DNA of 64,000 nucleotides from Chryseolinea serpens (GTDB lineage: Bacteria; Bacteroidota; Bacteroidia; Cytophagales; Cyclobacteriaceae), in NCBI RefSeq assembly GCF_900129725.1, contig NZ_FQWQ01000003.1, forward strand, positions 984,091-1,048,090, read 5' to 3'. Numbering within the stretch: the stretch's first letter is position 1; each line of letters begins with the position of its first letter. The position numbers and the translations under genes are program-made. The notes below the pieces were generated by a model. It made no database searches. It saw only the letters and a list, made by a program, of their open reading frames with translations, and had not been told where the DNA came from. Below are positions 53,879 to 61,809 of the stretch, piece by piece.

Positions 53879-56206
53879 TTATTTTTCTTTCTCTGCGCTG
53901 ATCTTCCCATCGAGACTGGTGAGCGTATAGTATTCACCGTGAAAGAGCACGTGCCGCAACGTGCCATTGAAATGCGTGACACCCGGTTCCTTGATCATTC
54001 GTCCCTGCAGATCGGGATTGAACCCAAAGAAACACTTCAACATCACCTGCGACATGCCAATGCCGGCCATGGCATCGCGGGCATGCCATCCGCGTTCGGC
54101 GATCCGCACCTTGGCTTTTTGATTCTCCTTGTCATCGCCCCACAGTTCGTGCGACTGCGCCCAGGAGCCTTCGTACGTTACGGGCTCGAGCGCGCGATAG
54201 AAGTGAAGGGCTTTTTCAGGATATCCCATCTGCACAAACGCGTCCATCGTTCCCGCAGGCCAGCCGTCGTAGGCGCCGAGCGGGCCGTGGTCGGGGCGAT
54301 CGGAATTCTTCGCAGCGACGTCCAATAAGGATTGGGCGCGCATCCAATGGTCGGTCATCAATTCCTGGTCTACAAACCTGATCATTTCGGTCTTCATGGT
54401 GTCGCTGAGATCTTGTGCCATGAAGCGGCCCATAAACATGAAGTCGAGACAGTGGCGCACTTCAATGGTTTTGTGGTCGGGATAGAGACAATTCCACACA
54501 CCGTTGCCGGCGTAGAGTTTCATGAGGTAGCCTTTCATTTCGGTGGCCTGGCTGCGCAGTTGATCAGCCTTGGCGTGATCACCAGCGGTGGCGTAGAGAT
54601 CGGCGGTTTCGCGCAGCATCCAGATGTAGCCCGCGTTGAACGAAGGGACAATTTGTTTGTAGGTAGGCACGCATTCGAGCAGGTTCCATTCGTCGCTGCC
54701 AAAATCGGCGAGCTTGTACAGGGGATCGGTGTAACCTGGTTTTCCAAAGAGGGCCATGCGTTGCCCATTGGTGGCATAATGCTCTAGTGTTTCCAATATG
54801 GTTTTTCCTTCTACTTTTTCTTTCAGGAACGCATAGTCGCCGGTCACGGCCAGGTAGGAGCGGACCAACTGAAACAGGGCCCAATAGTTTGCCGAGTAAG
54901 GGTTGCCCACGCCCTTGCCACCAAAATTATCCACGCCATAGTATTTGCTGGGATCGACTTTCATCCACGAGAGAATGTTTTCTTTTAATTGTGCCGGATC
55001 TGTCACGGCTTGCACGGTCGACCATTCGGTGTTGTCCCAGAAAAATGAAATGGTAGCGCCCCATTTCGGACCACCCGTGAGAATTACTTTTTTGTGTTGG
55101 GGCAGGTTGGTGTTCAGCAAATACAACATGGTGAGGGGACCGGTGTAATAGACGCGCGAGGCCAGCGTGTCCTCGGTTTCCAACACAGGGAAACATCCGG
55201 AGAACAAACTGTTGTTGGGTTGGAACATGGATTGCCACCGCTGTTCCCAGACCGATTTGACCTGGGTAAATTTTTCATCAAAGCCTGTGCTCCAGGTGTT
55301 GAGTTGTTGGCTCACCGCGTTGTCGCTGTTGCCGTAGTGCATCAGGTATTCGATCACTTTTGTTTCTCCGGGTTTCAGCGGCAATTTCCATTGGGCCGTT
55401 CCGCCGCTGTGGAGGGTTATTAATGTATCCGGCGTGGTTTTGAAGATGAAGCCCGTGATGGCCGGCGTTTCTGTGTCGTGGACCAGCAAGGATGTTTTTC
55501 CGGAGGAGGTTGTGTTGTATTTGGTTGCGTTTAAGATTTGTAGATCGTAGGGTGCACGCAAGGTCATTTTCTTTCCGGTGGGTTTCCCGTCCACCAATTC
55601 ATCTACCTGGGTTTCCGCCATCGTTGCGCTGCCGATGCTTTTGCGCACCAGCTCCACTTCTTCATCCCGTTTGGTGACCATGCCGTTCATTTTGGGATAC
55701 GGATACCACCATTGCCAGTCGCCGCCGTATTGGCTGATAAAACCAATGGCGTCAATGGAAATGTCCGCCGTGTCGGGTTGGTCATTTTGATTGGTGATCT
55801 CGATTCGCCACAGCACACCGTCTTCTTCGGGGAGCATGCGCGTGGTAGACAACAAGGCGAACTTCTCATAACTTGCCTTGCGCTGGGTTTGGTAGGGCTG
55901 CCACCGGAACATGTCCACGAGCGGCACCTGGCCATCGATCTTGAAAACACCGGTGTGGTAGCCACCACTATAGGGGGCAGAAGCAAACCAGCTGATGGAG
56001 GTGAGGTCGCGGTTGGCTACGGCCTGGCCAAGGAAATTCCGCAACGACGGCTCCATGGCGACGGTGTCTGCTTTTACCCACTTTCCGGAGATTTGCTCCA
56101 GCGAGGGAATGTAGTTTTTCTCCGTTTGCGGAGGCGTTGAGCATCCCACCATAAAAAGGAATGCCGTAATAAAAAATAGGCCGAAATAGCCTTTTGTGTG
56201 GGTCAT
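53879..56206 (-). CDS. GH63/MGH1-like (alpha/alpha)6 glycoside hydrolase, lipoprotein
   Basis: A 775-residue lipoprotein (FLFMVGC, Cys about 22). The N-terminal part (about 40-310) is a beta-sandwich; the rest is helical and resembles the GH63/GH37/MGH1-like barrel, with ISFFWDNTEWSTVQAV supplying a candidate acid in WDxxEW, plus DYAFLKE and a C-terminal GPLGAYDGWPAGTMDAF. GH63-type enzymes cleave alpha-glucosides or mannosylglycerate; a substrate cannot be fixed here. It is the only minus-strand gene in the locus and is divergent from the DUF4185-like gene across the third operator, so it likely belongs to the same regulon. Confidence 0.72.
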   Translation of the reverse strand: MTHTKGYFGLFFITAFLFMVGCSTPPQTEKNYIPSLEQISGKWVKADTVAMEPSLRNFLGQAVANRDLTSISWFASAPYSGGYHTGVFKIDGQVPLVDMFRWQPYQTQRKASYEKFALLSTTRMLPEEDGVLWRIEITNQNDQPDTADISIDAIGFISQYGGDWQWWYPYPKMNGMVTKRDEEVELVRKSIGSATMAETQVDELVDGKPTGKKMTLRAPYDLQILNATKYNTTSSGKTSLLVHDTETPAITGFIFKTTPDTLITLHSGGTAQWKLPLKPGETKVIEYLMHYGNSDNAVSQQLNTWSTGFDEKFTQVKSVWEQRWQSMFQPNNSLFSGCFPVLETEDTLASRVYYTGPLTMLYLLNTNLPQHKKVILTGGPKWGATISFFWDNTEWSTVQAVTDPAQLKENILSWMKVDPSKYYGVDNFGGKGVGNPYSANYWALFQLVRSYLAVTGDYAFLKEKVEGKTILETLEHYATNGQRMALFGKPGYTDPLYKLADFGSDEWNLLECVPTYKQIVPSFNAGYIWMLRETADLYATAGDHAKADQLRSQATEMKGYLMKLYAGNGVWNCLYPDHKTIEVRHCLDFMFMGRFMAQDLSDTMKTEMIRFVDQELMTDHWMRAQSLLDVAAKNSDRPDHGPLGAYDGWPAGTMDAFVQMGYPEKALHFYRALEPVTYEGSWAQSHELWGDDKENQKAKVRIAERGWHARDAMAGIGMSQVMLKCFFGFNPDLQGRMIKEPGVTHFNGTLRHVLFHGEYYTLTSLDGKISAEKEK

Positions 56207-56254
56207 AAACCAATAGATTTTGTAGGATCGGTCAAATAAAAGTACCCCTTTTCT

Positions 56255-56276
56255 TTGTTCATATGTTCATACATAT
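56255..56276. promoter_or_regulatory. Operator copy 3 in the divergent region
   Basis: Base-for-base identical to the 22-bp sequence at 45073-45094, with the dyad ATATGT-N4-ACATAT at 56261-56276. It lies 48 bp from the minus-strand glycosidase start and 43 bp from the plus-strand start. A TAGATTTG promoter element (56289-56296) stands just downstream on the plus strand. One bound regulator could control both directions. Confidence 0.72.
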
Positions 56277-56319
56277 CAAAAATATTTTTAGATTTGTATC
56301 ACAACCAAAATGCAGTCGC

Positions 56320-57528
56320 ATGAAAATTGTCCTTAATGTTGCGGTATTCGTTTTTTGTCTGGCCGCATTTTCCTGTAAGGAAAACAAGTCTTCGCAAGCC
56401 GAACAACCCGAGACACCGATCACCTTCACCGTAGGCCCCGCCCCGGAGTGGACGGCGCTGCTCAAGCGTGAACACGGATGGTTTGGGGGCGACGGTATTT
56501 TTGCCATTCCCTTTTCCGGCGTTGACCAAAGCACCGGTACCAACGACAGCATCATGTTCCTCTTCAGCGACACGATGGTGGGCGACATCGAGAAAGGTGT
56601 GTTGAAGCCCGGCTATGCCATGATCAATAACTCGGTGATGATGCTGCAGGGAAAAGAGCCTGTGTCGTCTGCCGCTCATTTTCTCATCAACAAAGGCGCG
56701 GACCAGAAACCGGCATCGCTATTTGTTCCGGCCTCACCCGAAACCAAAAAGGACGACTATTATTGGCTGGGCGATGGCTTTGTGAACAACGACATGGACG
56801 GCAGCCTTTGCATTTTTGCCTACCGCATTCGCAACACCAACGATGGATCGGCCTTCCCGTTTCGCGAAGTGGGCAACAACCTGATCGTTATCCCAAAAGG
56901 AACACGTTACCCCTTCAAGGAACAGAAACAATTTGACCTGCCGTTTTCTGCTTCGAAAGATTCTTTAACAACGTCTTTCGGAGTGGGTGTACTGTCGAAC
57001 ACACAGTCGGCCGGCGCTCCGGATGCCGACGGCTTCGTTTATGTGTATGGAGTGAAAGGCCGCGCGAAGGAATTGGTGGTGGCCCGGATCAAACCCGCAC
57101 AGTTGACCGAATTTTCTTCATGGGAATTTTATAATGGAACAGCGTGGTCATCCAAACCCGAAGAAGCACAACCCCTGGTCGACAGCGTTTCCAATGAACT
57201 GAGCGTGACACCGCTGGGGAACGGCAAGTATGCGTTGATCTATCAATACGCAGGCTTGATGCCCACCATCTATATGCAGATCGGGACATCGCCCGTAGGA
57301 CAGTTTGGTCCTCGCCAGATCGTTTGGAATACTTCAACCGACATCACGGAGCAAGGACTCTTTACATATAATGCGAAAGCGCATCCGGCCATTTCAAAGC
57401 CTGGCGAACTGCTGGTGAGCTACAATGTGAACTGCTTTGATTTTGCCAAAAGGATCGAGACGCTTCCTGATCTGTATCGCCCCCGGTTTGTTCGCATCAC
57501 TTTCAACATGCCTGAAGCAGGCAAATAG
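56320..57528 (+). CDS. DUF4185/DUF5005-like exported lipoprotein
   Basis: A 402-residue lipoprotein from ATG 56320 (LAAFSC, Cys about 19). The opening WFGGDGIFAIPF and MFLFSDTMVGD, followed by repeated beta-strand blades, resemble DUF4185/DUF5005 five-bladed propeller proteins, which are related to glycoside hydrolases of the GH43/GH117 type. No catalytic triad can be assigned by eye. First gene of the catabolic operon; 18 bp separate it from the transporter gene. Confidence 0.68.
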   Translation: MKIVLNVAVFVFCLAAFSCKENKSSQAEQPETPITFTVGPAPEWTALLKREHGWFGGDGIFAIPFSGVDQSTGTNDSIMFLFSDTMVGDIEKGVLKPGYAMINNSVMMLQGKEPVSSAAHFLINKGADQKPASLFVPASPETKKDDYYWLGDGFVNNDMDGSLCIFAYRIRNTNDGSAFPFREVGNNLIVIPKGTRYPFKEQKQFDLPFSASKDSLTTSFGVGVLSNTQSAGAPDADGFVYVYGVKGRAKELVVARIKPAQLTEFSSWEFYNGTAWSSKPEEAQPLVDSVSNELSVTPLGNGKYALIYQYAGLMPTIYMQIGTSPVGQFGPRQIVWNTSTDITEQGLFTYNAKAHPAISKPGELLVSYNVNCFDFAKRIETLPDLYRPRFVRITFNMPEAGK

Positions 57529-57546
57529 TTTTATAACCCGCATTTC

Positions 57547-58923
57547 ATGGAAACGCTACAGGCAACGCAGACTATACCCGCAAACACTTCCGGATTCATT
57601 CTCAAAGTTTCCGTCGTGGCCGCGCTGGGGGGATTGCTTTTTGGATACGACACCGCGGTGATCGCCGGGGCCATCGGCTTCCTGGAAACCAAATTCAACC
57701 TCACGCCCGCCATGGTGGGCTGGGCTGCCAGCAGCGCCATCTGGGGATGCGTTCTCGGCGCCATGATGGCTGGCTACCTGAGCGATCGCTTTGGTCGAAA
57801 AAAAGTGTTGATCGTTACGGCGGTGTTGTTTTTTGTTTCGTCATTGGGCGCCGCCATTCCCCAAAGCCTCACGCAGTTTGTGCTGGCCCGGTTTGTAGGA
57901 GGGCTTGGCATCGGTGCAGCCTCCATGCTTTCACCGCTCTATATCTCGGAGATTGCACCTGCAAAGATCCGCGGACAACTCGTGAGTCTTTATCAACTCG
58001 CCATCGTCCTGGGCATAAACCTGATCTACTTTGTCAACCTCAAGATCGCCGCGCAGGGCGACCCCACGTGGAATGTGGAATGGGGTTGGCGCTATATGCT
58101 GGGTTCGGGCACGCTGCCGGCCTTTTTGTTTTTCGTGCTGTTGTTCCTGGTCCCGGAAAGCCCGCGGTGGCTCATCAAGCGGAAACGCTATGACGAAGCC
58201 TTGCTGACGCTGGAGAAGGTGAACGGCAAAGCAAAGGCCAAGGAAATTGCCGACGAGATACAGTCCGCGCTTTCGCAGGAGAACGGGACCGTTGCTGAAC
58301 TATTCAGTCCGGGGTTGCGCATGGCGCTTGTGGCCGGAATTGTTCTCGCCTTGTTCTCGCAGATCACGGGCATCAACGCGATCATCTATTATGCGCCGGA
58401 AATTTTCAAGAGCATCGGTTTCGGACCGGAGTCGGCGTTTTTGCAGACCGTCCTGATCGGTGTGATCAATACAGTGTTCACCTTCGTCGCCATTTGGCTG
58501 ATCGACCGTGCAGGAAGAAAAACGCTTTTGATGTGGGGTGTAGGAGGGATGATCGTTTGTTTGCTGGGCATCGCGCTGTGCTTTCAATACAGCATCACGC
58601 AAGGGCCGTGGCTCCTGCTTTTTATTTTGGCCTACATCGCTTGCTTCGCGTCGTCGTTGGGTCCAATCCCGTGGGTGCTCATCTCGGAGATCTATCCCAC
58701 AAAAACCAGGGGCCTGGCCATGTCGTTTTGCACGCTGGTGCTTTGGATTGGCGTGGTCTTCATTACCCAGTTCACGCCCGTGTTGTTGCGCGAGCTGGGA
58801 GGCGCCGGCACCTTCGGGATCTTCATGGTGAATGCCGTGATCCTGCTAATTTTTGTGTGGCGTAAAATTCCGGAAACAAAACAGCGTACGCTTGAAGAGA
58901 TCGAGCAAAGCTGGAAGCGATAA
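57547..58923 (+). CDS. Sugar porter family MFS transporter
   Basis: A 458-residue, 12-helix inner-membrane protein of the GLUT/XylE type. Diagnostic motifs are GGLLFGYDTAVIAGA in helix 1, GYLSDRFGRKK between helices 2 and 3, VPESPRWLIKR after helix 6, QITGINAIIYYAPEIF in helix 7 and the terminal PETKQRTLEEIE. Sugar/proton symport is usual. In this locus it would bring free mannose into the cytoplasm for the kinase encoded next. Confidence 0.93.
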   Translation: METLQATQTIPANTSGFILKVSVVAALGGLLFGYDTAVIAGAIGFLETKFNLTPAMVGWAASSAIWGCVLGAMMAGYLSDRFGRKKVLIVTAVLFFVSSLGAAIPQSLTQFVLARFVGGLGIGAASMLSPLYISEIAPAKIRGQLVSLYQLAIVLGINLIYFVNLKIAAQGDPTWNVEWGWRYMLGSGTLPAFLFFVLLFLVPESPRWLIKRKRYDEALLTLEKVNGKAKAKEIADEIQSALSQENGTVAELFSPGLRMALVAGIVLALFSQITGINAIIYYAPEIFKSIGFGPESAFLQTVLIGVINTVFTFVAIWLIDRAGRKTLLMWGVGGMIVCLLGIALCFQYSITQGPWLLLFILAYIACFASSLGPIPWVLISEIYPTKTRGLAMSFCTLVLWIGVVFITQFTPVLLRELGGAGTFGIFMVNAVILLIFVWRKIPETKQRTLEEIEQSWKR

Positions 58924-58952
58924 TTTTTTGCATCGATAATTTGTCTGTGACT

Positions 58953-59930
58953 ATGACAACAAAAAATGTGAAATCAATGGAGGTTGGGATCGGGATCGAC
59001 ATGGGCGGCACCCGCATAAAGATCGGGCTGGTGCACGAGGGTGTGTTGGTGGCGACCCGGAAAATTCCGGCCGCGTCACACGTCACCCTGGAGCAGCGCC
59101 TGGCGGAGATCGCCGTGGAGGCCGACAGGATGCTGGCTGAAAATAACTGTACACCTACCGGCGTGGGCATTGCATTTCCAGGTATCGTCGATTCGGACAA
59201 CAATAGAATATTATCCAAGTATGTTAAATACCCCGACGCACGCCGGGTCGATCTCTCGGGATGGGCGCAGAAGCAATGGGGGATCCCGCTGGCACTGGAG
59301 AACGATGCACGGGCTGCCCTGGTGGGCGAGTGGCAATACGGCGCCGGAAAAAATTGTGACAACCTCGTGTTGATCACGCTGGGCACGGGCGTTGGATCGG
59401 CTGCCCTGATCCACGGAAAATTATTAAAGGGCAAGCACTATCATGCCGGCAACCTGGGCGGTCACATCGCCATCAACTTGCACGGCGCGGAATGCAATTG
59501 CGGAAGCGTGGGTTGCGTGGAGTCGGAAGCCTCGACGTGGGCCTTGGAAAAACAGGTGACCGGGTCGCCGGACTATAAAGCCAGTGCGCTCGCGTCAGAG
59601 AAGGAAATCAATTTCAACACGGTGTTTACCTGGGCCGAGAAGGGCGACGCACTGGCCATCCAAATCCGGGAGAATTGTCTGAAGGCGTGGGCGACGGGGA
59701 TCCTCAACCTCATTCTTTCTTATGATCCCGAGCGCGTCGTGATCGGCGGCGGCATCATGCAGGGAAAGAATTTGCTCATCCCACAGGTTCGCCGCATGAT
59801 CGAAAGAGACTCGTGGATAAACGATATTCCCATTGAACTGGTCGTGGCCGAGCAGGTGGAGTACGCAGGAATTTTAGGCATGTATTATTTATTATCCCTT
59901 TTACAAAAGGATTACAAACCGGTTTTATGA
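58953..59930 (+). CDS. ROK family sugar kinase
   Basis: A 325-residue cytoplasmic kinase; ATG 58953 preferred over an upstream TTG at 58941, with ATG 58977 also possible. Seen: DMGGTRIKIG phosphate-binding loop, ENDARAAL with catalytic Asp118, LGTGVGSA, and the ROK zinc site (His in HAGNLGGH, then CNCGSVGCVE). It would phosphorylate a hexose, here probably mannose, at O6, because the next gene encodes a mannose-6-phosphate isomerase and shares four bases with it. Confidence 0.92.
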   Translation: MTTKNVKSMEVGIGIDMGGTRIKIGLVHEGVLVATRKIPAASHVTLEQRLAEIAVEADRMLAENNCTPTGVGIAFPGIVDSDNNRILSKYVKYPDARRVDLSGWAQKQWGIPLALENDARAALVGEWQYGAGKNCDNLVLITLGTGVGSAALIHGKLLKGKHYHAGNLGGHIAINLHGAECNCGSVGCVESEASTWALEKQVTGSPDYKASALASEKEINFNTVFTWAEKGDALAIQIRENCLKAWATGILNLILSYDPERVVIGGGIMQGKNLLIPQVRRMIERDSWINDIPIELVVAEQVEYAGILGMYYLLSLLQKDYKPVL

Positions 59931-61714
59931 AGTCAAATTTTGATAAATGCCCAGTCGTGGAAGTCAGTCCGGAGAGCCGTGATTGCATCACCGGTTGGGA
60001 AAGCATCTGTAAACATCTCCAGGAATTTATCGCCACCCGTGGAAAGACGCGCGTAGTGGTGGCCATCGATTGTTATCATGGTGTGTTGCACAAAGAAACG
60101 GAGGCCGCACTGAGAAAAGGTTTACAGCCTCATCCCTTCTTCAACAGTACCTCCGCGTTTCTCCCGGAAATGGAAGTTTCCCGAATGGTCTATCCCGACG
60201 TCACCGACGACCGGATCTTCGGCTTCATGACTCGTTTGACGCTGGAGAAATTCTTTGATGAAAAGAAACTACAGGCGCTGCGCAAAGATATCGATGCCAT
60301 CACCAACGGCGTGGTCGTGGTTTATGGCGAAGGCGCAGCCTACGTAGCGCAAAATGCCGACATGGTGGTGTACCTCGACATGGCACGCTGGGAGATTCAG
60401 CTGCGGATGCGACGCAACGAAGTGGGCAACCTCGGTGTGAACAATACCAGCGCCGAGTTTTCTTTAAAATATAAGCAAGCCTATTTCGTAGATTGGCGCG
60501 TACTCGACAAGCACAAGGTGGCGTTGATGGATCGTTGGGATTTTGTGATCGACACCAACAAACCGGATCACCCCAAGATGATCACCGGAGCATCCGTGTT
60601 GAAAGGACTCGAGAAAGCGACACACACACCGTTTCGGGTGGTGCCGTTTTTTGATCCCGGGCCCTGGGGTGGTCAGTGGTTGAAGGAAGTGGCAGACCTC
60701 GACCGGACGGCCGTGAACTTTGCCTGGGGATTCGATTGCGTTCCGGAGGAGAACAGCTTGCTCCTGAAGTTCGGGAGCGAGACCGTGGAGATTCCTTCCA
60801 TCAACCTGGTCTTCAACCAACCGGAAGCCTTGTTGGGAAAACGCGTCTACGAAAAATTTGGTGCGGAATTCCCCATCCGTTTCGATTTCCTGGACACCAT
60901 GGACGGGGGCAACCTCAGCCTGCAGGTGCATCCCACCACGCAATACATCCGCGAACATTTTGGGATGGACTACACACAGGACGAGAGCTATTACATGCTC
61001 GACGCCCGTGAAGACGCATTTGTTTATCTCGGGCTGAACGAGGATACCGACCCGAAGCGCATGATAAGCGAACTCAAGGCGGCGCAAAATGAAGGCGGTA
61101 ACTTTGACGCTGAGAAATATGTGCAGAAGTGGCCTATCAAAAAACACGACCACGTACTGATCCCCGCCGGCACGGTGCATTGTTCCGGTAAGGATAGCGT
61201 TGTGCTGGAGATCAGCGCCACGCCTTACATTTTCACCTTCAAACTTTGGGATTGGGGCAGACTTGGGCTGGACGGCAAACCGCGTCCCATCAACATCGAG
61301 CATGGCGAGAAAGTGATCGCATGGGATCGTCGAGCGGACTGGACGCGTAAAAATCTGGTGGACCGTGTAGAGAAAATCGCTTCGGGCGATGGATGGATCG
61401 AGGAGCGCACCGGTCTGCACGAATTTCAGTTTATTGAAACACGCCGGCATTGGTTTACAACGAAAGTGCTGCACAACACGAACGGCGGTGTCAATGTCAT
61501 CAACCTCGTGGAAGGGAGAGAAGTTATCGTGGAGAGCCCGAAGGGTCTTTTTGCACCCTATGTGATCCACTATGCCGAAACCTTTATTGTACCGGCAGCC
61601 GTGGGCGAATACACCATCACCCCCCATGGTGAATCCGCCGGGAAAGAATGCGCCACGCTCAAAGCCTTTGTGCGCACGGAAGATATTATCAACGGCTATC
61701 ATAGTTTGGTGTGA
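59927..61714 (+). CDS. Class I mannose-6-phosphate isomerase with an extra N-terminal domain
   Basis: A 595-residue protein, about 200 longer than usual type I isomerases. The C-terminal cupin part (about 235-595) begins with FFDPGPWGGQW and has the zinc ligands Gln333 and His335 (LQVHP), Glu353 (DESYYM) and His418 (GTVHCSG). The first 230 residues look like a uridine-kinase/P-loop fold: a strand RVVVAIDCYHGV where Walker A would be, and VVVVYGEGAAYVAQNADMVVYLD. No G-x4-G-K-S/T is present, so ATP binding is doubtful. The reaction would be mannose-6-phosphate to fructose-6-phosphate. The ATG overlaps the kinase stop (ATGA). Confidence 0.85.
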   Translation: MKSNFDKCPVVEVSPESRDCITGWESICKHLQEFIATRGKTRVVVAIDCYHGVLHKETEAALRKGLQPHPFFNSTSAFLPEMEVSRMVYPDVTDDRIFGFMTRLTLEKFFDEKKLQALRKDIDAITNGVVVVYGEGAAYVAQNADMVVYLDMARWEIQLRMRRNEVGNLGVNNTSAEFSLKYKQAYFVDWRVLDKHKVALMDRWDFVIDTNKPDHPKMITGASVLKGLEKATHTPFRVVPFFDPGPWGGQWLKEVADLDRTAVNFAWGFDCVPEENSLLLKFGSETVEIPSINLVFNQPEALLGKRVYEKFGAEFPIRFDFLDTMDGGNLSLQVHPTTQYIREHFGMDYTQDESYYMLDAREDAFVYLGLNEDTDPKRMISELKAAQNEGGNFDAEKYVQKWPIKKHDHVLIPAGTVHCSGKDSVVLEISATPYIFTFKLWDWGRLGLDGKPRPINIEHGEKVIAWDRRADWTRKNLVDRVEKIASGDGWIEERTGLHEFQFIETRRHWFTTKVLHNTNGGVNVINLVEGREVIVESPKGLFAPYVIHYAETFIVPAAVGEYTITPHGESAGKECATLKAFVRTEDIINGYHSLV

Positions 61715-61715
61715 T

Positions 61716-61759
61716 TTCGATCCTGGCCTGCGGCACACTCTCGCCGCGGGCCGATCGAA
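61716..61759 (+). promoter_or_regulatory. Long hairpin between the isomerase and esterase genes
   Basis: TTCGATC, GGCC and GCGGC on the left pair with GCCGC, GGCC and GATCGAA on the right, interrupted by a two-base bulge and one mismatch, around an eight-base loop. It begins one base after the isomerase stop and lacks a T run, so it is more likely an RNA-processing or partial-attenuation element than a terminator. Confidence 0.5.
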
Positions 61760-61809
61760 TATCACCACCGATCATTCTGAAAAAAAGTCAAAGAAACTCA
61801 AAAGGTCTA

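Noticed and set aside
60464-61768. 434-codon open frame opposite the isomerase gene
   Set aside because: Antisense shadow; the plus strand has all zinc ligands of the isomerase.
61711-61809. Upstream extension of the esterase gene
   Set aside because: Runs through the 61716-61759 hairpin and displaces the signal peptide from the N-terminus.
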